Shown here in pieces: positions 17,078 to 26,266 of a DNA stretch of 64,000 nucleotides. The stretch comes from Rhodophyticola sp017644125 (lineage in GTDB: Bacteria; Pseudomonadota; Alphaproteobacteria; Rhodobacterales; Rhodobacteraceae), in the NCBI RefSeq assembly GCF_042140125.1, contig NZ_CP159473.1; one strand, written 5' to 3'. Below the pieces are notes generated by a model. It was given only the letters and a program-made list of their open reading frames with translations, had not been told where the DNA came from and searched no databases. A program made the translations under genes and the position numbers. Each line of letters starts with the position of its first letter. Position 1 is the stretch's first letter.

Positions 17078-18394
17078 ATGAAGATGACCCTCAGCCGCGC
17101 CGATTTTCCCGAAGGCTTCGTCTTCGGCACGGCCACCTCCTCCTATCAGATCGAAGGCCACGGCTTCGGCGGCGCGGGACCCACCCATTGGGACAGCTTC
17201 GCCGCGACGCCCGGCAATGTGGTGCGGGCGGAAAACGGGGCCGTCGCCTGCGACCATTACCACCGGCTGGAGGAGGATCTTGACCTGCTGGCCGGACTGG
17301 GCGCCGATGCCTACCGGTTCTCCACCTCCTGGGCACGGGTTCTGCCCGAGGGGCGGGGCACGGTGAACGAGGCGGGGCTCGATTTCTACGACCGGCTGGT
17401 CGACGGGCTTCTGGCGCGCGGCATCAAACCGGCGGCCACGCTCTATCACTGGGAGCTTCCAAGCGCGCTGGCCGATCTGGGCGGGTGGCGCAACCGGGAT
17501 ATCGCCGGCTGGTTCGGCGATTTCACCGCCGTGATCATGGGCCGCATCGGGGATCGCGTCTGGTCGGCGGCCCCGATCAACGAACCCTGGTGCGTCGGGT
17601 GGCTCAGCCATTTCGACGGGCATCACGCGCCGGGCCTGCGCGACATACGCGCCACCGCGCGGGCGATGCATCACGTGCTTCTGGCCCATGGCCGCGCCAC
17701 GGAGGTGATGCGCGGCCTGGGGATGCGGAACCTCGGCGCCGTCTGCAATTTCGAGTGGAGCGCGCCCGCCAATGACGACGCGGCCGCGACCGGGGCGGCG
17801 GCGACCTACGATGCGATCTACAACCGGTTCTTTCTGGGCGGCCTCTTCAAGCGGGCCTATCCGGCGGAAGCTCTGGCGGGTCTGGAGCCGCATCTGCCCG
17901 ACGGCTGGCAGGACGACTTCGACAGCATCGCGCAACCGCTCGACTGGCTCGGGCTGAACTACTACACCCGCAAGCTGATCGACCACAGGCCCGGCCCCTG
18001 GCCCAATTATGCCGAGGTGGAGGGGCCGCTGGAGAAAACCCAGATGGGGTGGGAGATCTATCCCGACGGTCTGCGCGATTTCCTGATCCGGACGGCCCGC
18101 GACTATACCGGCGATCTGCCACTTTACGTCACCGAAAACGGGATGGCGAATGCCGACACCGCCGATCGGCCCGATATCGCCCGGATCGACTATCTCTCCC
18201 GCCACCTGAACGCCGCACGGGAAGCGATTGCCGAGGGCGTGCCGCTGCGCGGCTATTTCACCTGGTCGCTGATGGACAATTACGAATGGGCGCTTGGCTA
18301 TGAAAAACGCTTCGGCCTGATCCATGTGGATTTCGACAGCTTGCAGCGGACACCGAAAGCATCCTATCAGGCACTGGCAGACTGGTGGCGCTGA
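17078..18394 (+). CDS. GH1 beta-glucosidase
   Basis: Cytoplasmic beta-glucosidase of 438 residues, the usual GH1 length. FVFGTATSSYQIEG at 15-28 is the family signature; acid/base Glu169 is in INEPW and nucleophile Glu353 in VTENG. There is no signal peptide. Placed between aglR and glucokinase, it extends the alpha-glucoside locus to beta-glucosides (for example cellobiose or plant glucosides), with released glucose going to the next gene product. Identification is firm; natural substrate is inferred. Confidence 0.94.
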   Translation: MKMTLSRADFPEGFVFGTATSSYQIEGHGFGGAGPTHWDSFAATPGNVVRAENGAVACDHYHRLEEDLDLLAGLGADAYRFSTSWARVLPEGRGTVNEAGLDFYDRLVDGLLARGIKPAATLYHWELPSALADLGGWRNRDIAGWFGDFTAVIMGRIGDRVWSAAPINEPWCVGWLSHFDGHHAPGLRDIRATARAMHHVLLAHGRATEVMRGLGMRNLGAVCNFEWSAPANDDAAATGAAATYDAIYNRFFLGGLFKRAYPAEALAGLEPHLPDGWQDDFDSIAQPLDWLGLNYYTRKLIDHRPGPWPNYAEVEGPLEKTQMGWEIYPDGLRDFLIRTARDYTGDLPLYVTENGMANADTADRPDIARIDYLSRHLNAAREAIAEGVPLRGYFTWSLMDNYEWALGYEKRFGLIHVDFDSLQRTPKASYQALADWWR

Positions 18395-18435
18395 CCGCCC
18401 GACAAGCCATGGCCGAAACCCCGAAGGATCCGCAT

Positions 18436-19380
18436 ATGCCCTCTGCCCTGTCGCTTGTGGCCGATATCGGCGGCACCAACACCCGCGTGGCGCTGGCCAG
18501 CGGCAAGGTCGTGGATGCCGACAGCGTGCGCCGCTATGCCAATCGCGACGCCCCCGATCTGGCCCATGTGCTGCACCGCTATCTGGCCGACACGGGCACC
18601 GATCACGGGCAGATCACCGGGGTTTGCGTGGCGGCGGCGGGCCCGGTTCATGACGGGGTGGCCGATCTGACCAACCTGCCATGGCGTGTGGAACGCGCGA
18701 TGCTGGCGCAGGTGTTGAGCGCCGAAAAAGTAGCCGTTCTGAACGATTTGCAGGCCCAGGGTCACGCAATCGGCCATCTCTCGCCGGAGATGATCAGGCC
18801 GGTCCTGTCCCAGCCCGAGGCAAGCGGACAGGCCGCGAAACTGGTGGTGGGTGTCGGCACCGGCTTCAATGCGGCACCTATCTACGACACAACGCTCGGC
18901 CGGTTCGTGCCGCCGTCGGAATGCGGGCATATCAGCCTGCCGCTTTGCGGCCCAGAAGGCGCGGCGCTGTCGGGGCATCTGCGCGATGCACATGGGTTCG
19001 CCGCGGTTGAAGAAGCGCTCTCCGGGCGCGGGATCGAGGCGATCCACGTCTTCCTGCACAACCAGCGCATGTCGGCCGCCGACATCATGTCTGCGCTGGA
19101 GGACGGAAACTCCCGGGCGGAGGCGACCGCACGTCTGTTCGTACGCATTCTGGGCACGGTTGTGGGCGATCTGGCCCTTGTGCACCTGCCCTTTGGCGGC
19201 ATCTTTCTGGTGGGCGGGGTCAGCCGCGCCTTCGCGCCCTATCTGGACCGGTTCGGCTTTGCCGAGGCGATGCGCGCCAAAGGCCGGTTCGGGCCGTTTC
19301 TGGAGCAGTTCGGCGTGGCCGTCGTGTCGGATGACTACGCCGCGCTAACCGGCTGCGCCTCCCACCTGACCCACCTCTAG
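18436..19380 (+). CDS. glk: Glucokinase
   Basis: Phosphorylates glucose to glucose 6-phosphate. The start at 18436 is preferred because GAAGGA lies just upstream and the ATP-binding signature VADIGGTNTRVAL follows at once; a longer frame starting at 18385 overlaps the GH1 gene but has no ribosome site. At 314 residues it matches the Glk (ROK-unrelated) family, with VGTGFNAAPI and the HISLP segment near the sugar site. Last gene of the aglR-bgl-glk unit. Its stop shares the tetranucleotide CTAG with the stop of the convergent putR. Confidence 0.92.
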   Translation: MPSALSLVADIGGTNTRVALASGKVVDADSVRRYANRDAPDLAHVLHRYLADTGTDHGQITGVCVAAAGPVHDGVADLTNLPWRVERAMLAQVLSAEKVAVLNDLQAQGHAIGHLSPEMIRPVLSQPEASGQAAKLVVGVGTGFNAAPIYDTTLGRFVPPSECGHISLPLCGPEGAALSGHLRDAHGFAAVEEALSGRGIEAIHVFLHNQRMSAADIMSALEDGNSRAEATARLFVRILGTVVGDLALVHLPFGGIFLVGGVSRAFAPYLDRFGFAEAMRAKGRFGPFLEQFGVAVVSDDYAALTGCASHLTHL

Positions 19381-19847
19381 AAGGCGCTGTCCTTCACCGC
19401 CTCCATCGAGACATGGGTCGAACTGGAAGCAACATGGGGCAGCGCCGAGATCACCTCTCCCAGCACGCGGCGATAGCCGCGCATGTCGCTGGTGCGTACT
19501 TTCAGCAGGTAATCGAACGCCCCCGCAATCATGTGGCATTGCTCGATCTCGGGCACCTTGTGCACCGCTGCGTTGAACGCGCCAAGCGCGCCCTCGGTCG
19601 TGTCGGTCAACTTGACCTCGACAAAGGCCACCTGATCCCGGTTCAGCTTGGCGGGATTCAGAACCGCCCGAAAGCCGAGGATGTAGCCTTGCGCCTGAAG
19701 CCGTTTCACCCGGACCTGGCAGGGGCTCTTCGACAGACCGACCTTGCGGGCCAGATCGGTGACTGGAATCCGGCCTTCGGTGGACAATATCCGCAGGATC
19801 TTGCGATCAAATCCGTCCAGCTGCCCCGCATCCAGTTTATCTGGCAT
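19377..19847 (-). CDS. putR: Lrp/AsnC-family regulator of proline catabolism
   Basis: A 156-residue Lrp/AsnC regulator: N-terminal HTH (DLARKVGLSKSPCQVRVKRLQAQG, residues about 30-53) and C-terminal RAM ligand-binding domain (VAFVEVKLTD onward). It is divergent from putA with a 122-base gap, the arrangement of PutR-putA in Rhodobacter and Agrobacterium, where PutR activates putA in response to proline. The putA product here lacks its own DNA-binding domain, which fits a separate regulator. Confidence 0.88.
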   Translation of the reverse strand: MPDKLDAGQLDGFDRKILRILSTEGRIPVTDLARKVGLSKSPCQVRVKRLQAQGYILGFRAVLNPAKLNRDQVAFVEVKLTDTTEGALGAFNAAVHKVPEIEQCHMIAGAFDYLLKVRTSDMRGYRRVLGEVISALPHVASSSTHVSMEAVKDSAF

Positions 19848-19969
19848 CTTTTTCCCCGTTCGATGTGCCTATTTCAGGACAAACGCCTGCCAGTTTGAAA
19901 AGTCAAGGCAGACCGCCCTGCCCGGCTTGCTGTAATCTGCGTCGAAACTGATCCTCACGAGGCCCCCAG

Positions 19970-22900
19970 ATGGACCCGCTTGCCGCCCTTCGAACACGCA
20001 TCCGCAGCCTGACCCACGCAAAAGAAGATGACGTCCTAACCGCATTGATCGGGGAGGCCGCGCCGGATGCGGACACCCGCGCCGCCGCGGCCGCGCGGGG
20101 CGCGCGACTGGTCCGCTCCCTGCGTTCCGACAGTACGCCGGGTCTGATGGAAGTTTTTCTCGCGGAGTACGGCCTGTCCACGCGAGAGGGCATCGCGCTG
20201 ATGTGCCTGGCCGAGGCGCTGTTGCGCGTACCCGATGCGGAAACCGTGGATGCGTTGATCGAAGACAAGATCGCGCCTTCGGAATGGGGAACGCATCTGG
20301 GCAAATCCTCCTCCTCTCTGGTCAATGCCTCGACCTGGGCACTGATGCTGACCGGCAAGGTTCTGCAGGATGGCGAGGGCATGGCGAATGTGCTGCGCGG
20401 CGCGGTGCGGCGCCTGGGCGAACCGGTGATCCGCGTGGCCGTGGGCCGGGCCATGCGCAAGATGGGGCAGCAATTCGTTCTGGGCCAGACCATGGACGAG
20501 GCCCTGAAAAGAGGCGGCAAGATGCAGATGAAGGGATACACCTACTCCTTTGATATGCTTGGCGAAGCCGCGATGACACAGAGGGATGCGGACGAGTTCT
20601 ACAAATCCTACCGCGCGGCGATTTCGCGCCTGACGCCGGAATGCCGGTCGGACGACATTCGGGACAATCCCGGCATTTCGATCAAGCTTTCGGCGCTGCA
20701 CCCCCGCTATGAGGTGTCTCAGCGCGACCGGGTGATGACGGAACTGGTGGACCGGACGCGTGCACTCGCCTTGCAGGCGCGCAACGCGGGCATGGGCCTC
20801 AATATCGACGCCGAAGAGGCCGACCGGCTGGATCTGTCCCTTGACGTGATCGAAGCCGTCTTGCGAGACAAGGCGCTGGCCGGATGGGACGGGTTCGGCG
20901 TTGTGGTTCAGGCCTATGGCAAGCGGGCCAGCGCGGTGATCGACTGGCTTTACGCGCTGGCCGAAAGCCTTGATCGCAAGATCATGCTGCGGCTCGTCAA
21001 GGGCGCCTATTGGGATACAGAGATCAAGCGCGCCCAGGTGGAAGGGTTGCGGCGCTTTCCGGTCTTCACCCGCAAACCCGCCACGGACGCCGCCTATCTG
21101 TGCTGCGCCAACAAGCTGCTTGGCATGACGGACCGCATCTATCCGCAATTCGCGACCCATAACGCGCACACGGTCGGCGCTATCATCGAGATGAGCGACA
21201 ATCCGCAAGCCTTTGAATTTCAACGTCTCCACGGCATGGGCGAGGCGCTGCACGATCAGGTGCTGAAATCCAACGCCACCCGCTGCCGGATCTATGCGCC
21301 GGTGGGGGCGCATCGCGATTTGCTTGCATATCTGGTGCGGCGTCTTCTGGAAAACGGGGCCAACTCCTCCTTCGTGCACCAGATCCTCGATGCGACTGTC
21401 GCTCCGGAGGAGGTTGCCACCGATCCCTTCGCGGCTCTGGAGGGTCTGGGGCCGAACCCGGCCGTCGTTCCGCCGGGCGACCTGTTCCAGCCCGAGCGCC
21501 GGAATGCGCGGGGCTGGGATCTGCACGATCCGGTCGATCTGGCAGAGATCGAAGCGGCGCGCGCGCCATATCGCACCCATCGCTGGACGGGCGCGCCCCT
21601 GATCGCGGGAGAGCCCGGCGATGGCCCCGCCCACGACGTGAAAAACCCCGCGGACCCATCTGATATCGTGGGAAATCTGCGGGAGGCAACGGCGGATGAC
21701 CTGAACGCCGCCCTATCAGCCGCCACCCCCTGGAACGCCGATACCGAAGACCGGGCCGAGGTACTCAATCGTGCCGCCGATCTTTACGAAGCGCATTTCG
21801 GCGAGATCTTTGCCCTTTTGGCGCGCGAGGCCGGAAAAACCCCCGCCGATGCCGTGGCCGAGTTGCGGGAAGCCGTCGATTTCCTGCGCTACTACGCGGC
21901 CCAGGCCCCCCGATTGACGGCCCCGGCCCGCGGCGTCTTCGCCTGCATCTCGCCCTGGAACTTCCCGCTTGCGATTTTCACCGGCCAGATCGCGGCGGCG
22001 CTGGCGGCAGGAAACGGCGTCATCGCGAAACCGGCGGAGGTGACGTCGCTTGTTGCGATCCGCGCGGTCGGCCTGCTGCACGAGGCCGGCGTGCGGCGCA
22101 CCGCGTTGCAGCTTTTGCCGGGCCCCGGATCGGTGATCGGCGCGGGCCTGTCGTCGGATCCGCGCATCGCGGGCCTGTGCTTCACCGGCTCCACCGGCAC
22201 CGCGCAGCGGATCAACCGGGCGATGGCCGGCGCGCTGGACCCCGCCGCACCGCTGATTGCGGAAACCGGCGGGCTGAACGCCATGATCGTGGACAGCACC
22301 GCCCTGCCGGAACAGGCGATCCGCGATATCGTGACATCCGCCTTTCAGTCGGCCGGACAGCGCTGTTCGGCGCTGCGGATGCTCTATGTGCAGGACGACA
22401 TCGCCGGGCCTTTCCTCAACATGCTCCACGGCGCCATGGACGAACTGGTGATCGGCGATCCGTGGGAGTTGAAGACCGATCTCGGCCCGGTGATTTCAGA
22501 GGATGCACAAACCGATATCCGCCGCTACATCGCCGCGGCAAAGACCGACGGCCGCCTGCTGAAGACACTGCCGGCGCCGGCCGGTGGCCATTTCGTACCA
22601 CCCTCGGTGATTGACCTGCCGGGCGGGATTGCCGCGCTGGAGCGGGAGGTATTCGGCCCGGTCCTGCATGTCGCCCGTTTCGCCGCCAACGAGATCGACG
22701 CCGTGGTCGATGCGATCAACGCAAAGGGCTACGGTCTGACCTTCGGAATGCACAGCCGGATCGACGACCGCGTGCAGGCGGTTTGCGCACGGCTGAAGGT
22801 GGGAAACACCTATATCAACCGCAATCAGATCGGTGCCATCGTCGGGTCGCAACCCTTTGGTGGGGAAGGTCTTTCCGGCACCGGGCCGAAGGCCGGCGGG

Positions 22901-23440
22901 CCCCATTACGTGCCACGCTTTGCCGCCGCCGAAACCCGGGCGAACCCCGTTGCGAGGGGCAAGCCGGTCACCGCAGCGGCGGTGCAGCAAGCGCTTGATG
23001 CGCTCGCGCCGTCCGGCAACATCGCCTTGTCCTCACAAGATCTGCCGGGGCCGACCGGCGAATCCAACCGTCTTTCGACCTTTGCGCGCGGCCGGGTTCT
23101 CTGCCTCGGTCCGAATGCGGAGGCGGCGGCCAGTCAGGCCCGGATCGCCCGTTCGATCGGCTGCATGGCACTGCCGGTCGCACCAGATGTGACGGACGGC
23201 CTCGACGGCATCATCCCGCCCGAGGTGCTGACGGACATCACCGGCTTCGACGCCGTGATAATCTGGGCGGACGCGGAGACCACCCGCCCCTTGCGGCAGG
23301 CGCTGGCGTCGCGGGAGGGCGCGCTGATCCCGCTCATCACCGAGGCCAACCCGATACCGCGCCTGATCATCGAGCGTCATATCTGCATCGACACCACCGC
23401 AGCCGGTGGCAATGCCTCGCTTCTGGCGGCTTCGGGATAG
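19970..23440 (+). CDS. putA: Bifunctional proline dehydrogenase / L-glutamate gamma-semialdehyde dehydrogenase
   Basis: Oxidises proline to glutamate using FAD then NAD. The 1156-residue protein carries the proline dehydrogenase barrel (ISIKLSALHPRYE near 230, RLVKGAYWDTEIKRAQ near 345) and the aldehyde dehydrogenase domain (ISPWNFPLAIFTGQ near 660, LIAETGGLNAMIV with the catalytic Glu near 763, SAGQRCSALRML with the catalytic Cys near 797). There is no N-terminal ribbon-helix-helix, so it is a non-regulatory PutA. The C-terminal tail after the ALDH domain is poorly conserved. Divergent putR is the likely activator. Confidence 0.96.
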   Translation: MDPLAALRTRIRSLTHAKEDDVLTALIGEAAPDADTRAAAAARGARLVRSLRSDSTPGLMEVFLAEYGLSTREGIALMCLAEALLRVPDAETVDALIEDKIAPSEWGTHLGKSSSSLVNASTWALMLTGKVLQDGEGMANVLRGAVRRLGEPVIRVAVGRAMRKMGQQFVLGQTMDEALKRGGKMQMKGYTYSFDMLGEAAMTQRDADEFYKSYRAAISRLTPECRSDDIRDNPGISIKLSALHPRYEVSQRDRVMTELVDRTRALALQARNAGMGLNIDAEEADRLDLSLDVIEAVLRDKALAGWDGFGVVVQAYGKRASAVIDWLYALAESLDRKIMLRLVKGAYWDTEIKRAQVEGLRRFPVFTRKPATDAAYLCCANKLLGMTDRIYPQFATHNAHTVGAIIEMSDNPQAFEFQRLHGMGEALHDQVLKSNATRCRIYAPVGAHRDLLAYLVRRLLENGANSSFVHQILDATVAPEEVATDPFAALEGLGPNPAVVPPGDLFQPERRNARGWDLHDPVDLAEIEAARAPYRTHRWTGAPLIAGEPGDGPAHDVKNPADPSDIVGNLREATADDLNAALSAATPWNADTEDRAEVLNRAADLYEAHFGEIFALLAREAGKTPADAVAELREAVDFLRYYAAQAPRLTAPARGVFACISPWNFPLAIFTGQIAAALAAGNGVIAKPAEVTSLVAIRAVGLLHEAGVRRTALQLLPGPGSVIGAGLSSDPRIAGLCFTGSTGTAQRINRAMAGALDPAAPLIAETGGLNAMIVDSTALPEQAIRDIVTSAFQSAGQRCSALRMLYVQDDIAGPFLNMLHGAMDELVIGDPWELKTDLGPVISEDAQTDIRRYIAAAKTDGRLLKTLPAPAGGHFVPPSVIDLPGGIAALEREVFGPVLHVARFAANEIDAVVDAINAKGYGLTFGMHSRIDDRVQAVCARLKVGNTYINRNQIGAIVGSQPFGGEGLSGTGPKAGGPHYVPRFAAAETRANPVARGKPVTAAAVQQALDALAPSGNIALSSQDLPGPTGESNRLSTFARGRVLCLGPNAEAAASQARIARSIGCMALPVAPDVTDGLDGIIPPEVLTDITGFDAVIIWADAETTRPLRQALASREGALIPLITEANPIPRLIIERHICIDTTAAGGNASLLAASG

Positions 23441-23477
23441 GCTTGCCAAGCGCGCCCAGCCATCTTAGCAGGCAGGG

Positions 23478-24380
23478 ATGACGAAACCGGACCGGCAGAT
23501 GTTGAACGCCCTTCTGGGCCATCAGATCGGCACGGTCGAGATTGCCGATGCGGCACGATCGGGCCGGTCCGGGATTGCGGGCTGGTATCTGGACGATCTG
23601 CGGCTGAGTTGCGCCGACGGCACGTCCATACCGGCCTTTTTCCTCCATCCGCCCAAGGGCGCGCCGCCCGCAAGGGCAGTTGTCTATTGCCACGCCCACG
23701 GCAACAACTACGGCGTCGGACGGGATGAATTGATCCGGGGCCGCCCGGCGCTTCAGGCCCCCTATGCGGCGGATCTCGCGACCCGAAACATCGCTGCATT
23801 GTGCATGGAGATGCCTTGTTTCGGGGAACGGGCCAGGCCCGGCGAGACCGCGCTGGCCAAGGCCGGGTTATGGTCGGGCAAACCGCTTTTCGGGCGTATG
23901 CTGGCCGAACTTGCCGCAGGGCTTGGCTGGCTTGCCGCACAGCCCGAGATCGACGCGGGCAGGCTTGGCGCCATGGGCCTCTCGATGGGCGGCACCCATG
24001 CCTGGTGGCTTGCGGCGCTGGATGCGCGGATCAGGGCGGTTGCGCATATGTGCTGCTTCGCGGATCTGGAAACGCTGGTGGATCTGGGGGCGCATGACGG
24101 GCACGGGATCTACATGATGGTGCCGGGCCTGTTGCCACGGGCACGGTCGGGGCAGATCGCCGGGCTTGTGGCCCCGCGCGCACAACTGGTCTGCGCCGGA
24201 CTTCAGGACTGGAGCACGCCCGCGACGGCGCTTGATGCAGGGCTGGTGGATCTGCGCGCGGCCTATCGCATCTCCGGCTCGGAGACTACCCTGGAGACCC
24301 ATATCGAGGAGGATCTGGGTCACGCGGAAAGTGCGGCAATGCGGGCAAGGGTTCTTGATTTTCTCGACCGGGGGCTTTGA
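23478..24380 (+). CDS. Alpha/beta hydrolase (dienelactone hydrolase/acetyl esterase-like)
   Basis: A 300-residue cytoplasmic serine hydrolase. The nucleophile elbow GLSMGG follows LGAMG near residue 168, the oxyanion region is VVYCHAHGNNYG near 75, and a C-terminal His in DLGHAES near 278 completes the probable triad with an Asp in GLQDWSTP. The topology with a long cap (RNIAALCMEMPCFGERARPG) resembles the dienelactone hydrolase/acetyl xylan esterase-type families. It lies 37 bases after putA but has no obvious link to proline catabolism; it may instead belong with the accessory sugar island. Substrate unknown. Confidence 0.75.
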   Translation: MTKPDRQMLNALLGHQIGTVEIADAARSGRSGIAGWYLDDLRLSCADGTSIPAFFLHPPKGAPPARAVVYCHAHGNNYGVGRDELIRGRPALQAPYAADLATRNIAALCMEMPCFGERARPGETALAKAGLWSGKPLFGRMLAELAAGLGWLAAQPEIDAGRLGAMGLSMGGTHAWWLAALDARIRAVAHMCCFADLETLVDLGAHDGHGIYMMVPGLLPRARSGQIAGLVAPRAQLVCAGLQDWSTPATALDAGLVDLRAAYRISGSETTLETHIEEDLGHAESAAMRARVLDFLDRGL

Positions 24381-24388
24381 TCGCGCGC

Positions 24389-25105
24389 CTACTCGAAATA
24401 GTCGCCATCGGCATCGCGCAGATCCGTGATCAGGTCCAGCACCGAGGCAAGATGCCGGGCCATCGCGGCCTGCGCCTCTTCCGGATCGCGCGCGCGCACC
24501 GCGTTCAGGATATCCCGATGTTCCGAGAGAAGCCGCGCCTTGTGGCCCCGATCACTGAGCGCCAGTACCCGCAGCCGATCCAGCGGTGTCTTTTCCTGCG
24601 CCAGCAGCATGGCCGTTCGCGGGTAGCCGGTGGCTGCCGCAAGAAGGGCGTGAAACCGGTCGTCCTGCGCCTGAAAGTCCAGATCATTATTGTCAGCGAT
24701 CGCAGTAACCTGCCGGGATATACTCATCTTGATGCGGTCAAGATACTCCGCCCCCAGACCGATCTCGCACAGCCGGGTCACGACGGCCGTTTCAATCGCG
24801 CTGCGCAGAAATTGCGCCTCACGCAATCGCGTCTCGGACAGGCGGGTGACGAAATTGCCCCGGCTCGGGCGGGTCACGATCAGGCCGGCCTCCCGAAGGC
24901 GGGTAAACGCCTCTCGCACGGGCGTGCGGCTCGCGCCGAAGCGCTGCCCCACTTCGGTCTCCGACAGGAGACTGCCGGGGCGGATCTCCATTCGCAGAAC
25001 CGCATCGCGCACCTGACGGAAGATCTGCTCCGCAGGGGGCGAAGCGGTCTCCAGTTCGGCAAACGGGATCGCGGCCAGATCCGCGGCATTCTTCCGTGCG
25101 GGCAT
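24389..25105 (-). CDS. GntR-family (FCD) regulator of the adjacent sugar operon
   Basis: A 238-residue regulator. The N-terminal winged HTH (EVGQRFGASRTPVREAFTRLREAGL, about 47-73) is followed by an all-helical FCD ligand domain (FLRSAIETAVVTRLCE and the DDRFHALL and EHRDILNAVRARD metal/ligand helices). FCD regulators commonly respond to sugar acids. I placed the start at 25105 (MPARKNAADL) with GGGAGG upstream; the much longer open frame on this strand is spurious. It is divergent from the Gfo/ABC operon, and a CCGGTATACAGG palindrome lies between them. Confidence 0.85.
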   Translation of the reverse strand: MPARKNAADLAAIPFAELETASPPAEQIFRQVRDAVLRMEIRPGSLLSETEVGQRFGASRTPVREAFTRLREAGLIVTRPSRGNFVTRLSETRLREAQFLRSAIETAVVTRLCEIGLGAEYLDRIKMSISRQVTAIADNNDLDFQAQDDRFHALLAAATGYPRTAMLLAQEKTPLDRLRVLALSDRGHKARLLSEHRDILNAVRARDPEEAQAAMARHLASVLDLITDLRDADGDYFE

Positions 25106-25135
25106 GAAGTAGGCACCTCCCCACCAACCAGCATA

Positions 25136-25147
25136 CCGGTATACAGG
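25136..25147. promoter_or_regulatory. GntR/FCD-type operator (UxuR-like)
   Basis: CCGGTATACAGG has a GTATAC core with CC/GG flanks and is the only symmetric element in the divergent intergenic region. It resembles the GGTATACC-type sites of hexuronate GntR regulators (ExuR/UxuR). It lies just upstream of a possible -35 TTGACA. Confidence 0.55.
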
Positions 25148-25151
25148 TTTA

Positions 25152-25180
25152 TTGACAACGCGATTTGAACATGCAGAGAT
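25152..25180 (+). promoter_or_regulatory. Candidate promoter of the Gfo/ABC/uxuA operon
   Basis: Perfect -35 TTGACA at 25152-25157 with a weak -10 (AGAGAT) 17 bases further. The GntR-type palindrome lies 4 bases before the -35 and would control it. Confidence 0.4.
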
Positions 25181-25210
25181 AGCAGCGATCCTGGGGGGAG
25201 ATCGAAGACC

Positions 25211-26266
25211 ATGGACAAGGCGCCGCTGACAGTCGCGATGATCGGTGTGGGCATGGTGGCCGCCACGCATCTGCGCGCACTCCGCGATGCGCGGCCTGCC
25301 CTGAGCCTTGCCGGGATCTGCGCCCGGCGCCCCCAAACTGCTGCCGCGTTCGCCGACAGGGCCGAAACAGAACTGGGCTACCGGCCCGTGATTTATGCCG
25401 ACAGCGCGGCGGTTGCGGCGGACCCCGGTATCGATATCGCGCTGATCCTCACGCCACCCGACGCAAGGCTGGCGCTGATTGCCCCGCTCGCCCGCGCGGG
25501 CAAGGCGATCTTGCTGGAAAAACCCTTGGCGCGAAATGCAAGCGAGGCCCGGGCGGTCGTCACCCTCTGCGAGGAGATGAACATCCCGCTCGGCGTCGTC
25601 TTTCAGCACCGGGTGCGGGCCGCCTCGCAACACGCGGCAGCGCTGGTGAACGCGGGCGATCTCGGCGCGCTCGGCCTGGTGGAGATGACCGTGCCCTGGT
25701 GGCGGAAGCAGGCCTATTACGACGAGCCCGGGCGCGGCACCTATGCGCGCGACGGTGGCGGGGTCCTTATTTCGCAGGCGATCCACACGATTGACCTTGC
25801 CCTCAGCCTGACCGGGCCGGTGACGGAGGTTCAGGCGATGACCGCGACCACCCGGTTCCACGAGATGGAAGCGGAAGATTTCGCCACCGCCGGGCTCAGG
25901 TTCGAAAACGGCGCCATCGGCTCGCTGGTTGCCTCCACGGCCAGCTTCCCGGGAGGCGCCGAGACCATCACCCTCCATTTCGAACGCGCCAGCCTGCATC
26001 TGGGCGAAGGCGTGTTGACGGTACACTGGCGCGACGGCCGCGAGGAGACCCATGGGGCAACCGCGGGAACCGGCGGCGGGGCTGATCCGATGGCCTTCAC
26101 CCATGAGTGGCACAAGGGCATCCTGGAGGATTTCGCCGCCGCCTTGCGCGACGGCCACCCGCCGATGATCACCGGCAGGCAGGCTCTGGAGAGCCATCTG
26201 CTGATCGACGCCATCGCTTTGTCCGCACGTGAGGGTCGCACCGTAAGCTGCGGGGAAGTGGCATGA
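25211..26266 (+). CDS. Gfo/Idh/MocA-family oxidoreductase 1
   Basis: A 351-residue NAD(P)-dependent dehydrogenase of the glucose-fructose oxidoreductase/inositol dehydrogenase family. The Rossmann motif GVGMVAATH is at 12-20, the conserved LLEKPLARN (EKP, catalytic Lys) near 97, and GGGVLISQAIHTIDL near 179 carries the conserved His. First gene of a tightly packed operon; its stop overlaps the next start as ATGA. Enzymes of this family oxidise sugar hydroxyls (often C3 or C1) or use NAD as a catalytic cofactor in glycoside cleavage. The specific substrate cannot be read from sequence. Confidence 0.85.
   Translation: MDKAPLTVAMIGVGMVAATHLRALRDARPALSLAGICARRPQTAAAFADRAETELGYRPVIYADSAAVAADPGIDIALILTPPDARLALIAPLARAGKAILLEKPLARNASEARAVVTLCEEMNIPLGVVFQHRVRAASQHAAALVNAGDLGALGLVEMTVPWWRKQAYYDEPGRGTYARDGGGVLISQAIHTIDLALSLTGPVTEVQAMTATTRFHEMEAEDFATAGLRFENGAIGSLVASTASFPGGAETITLHFERASLHLGEGVLTVHWRDGREETHGATAGTGGGADPMAFTHEWHKGILEDFAAALRDGHPPMITGRQALESHLLIDAIALSAREGRTVSCGEVA

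Noticed and set aside
15989..18325. 778-codon antisense frame over aglR and bgl
   Set aside because: Same reason: shadow of GC-rich real genes.
24731..24744. TTGATGCGGTCAAG as an FnrL box
   Set aside because: Spacer is three rather than four bases and it lies inside the GntR coding region.
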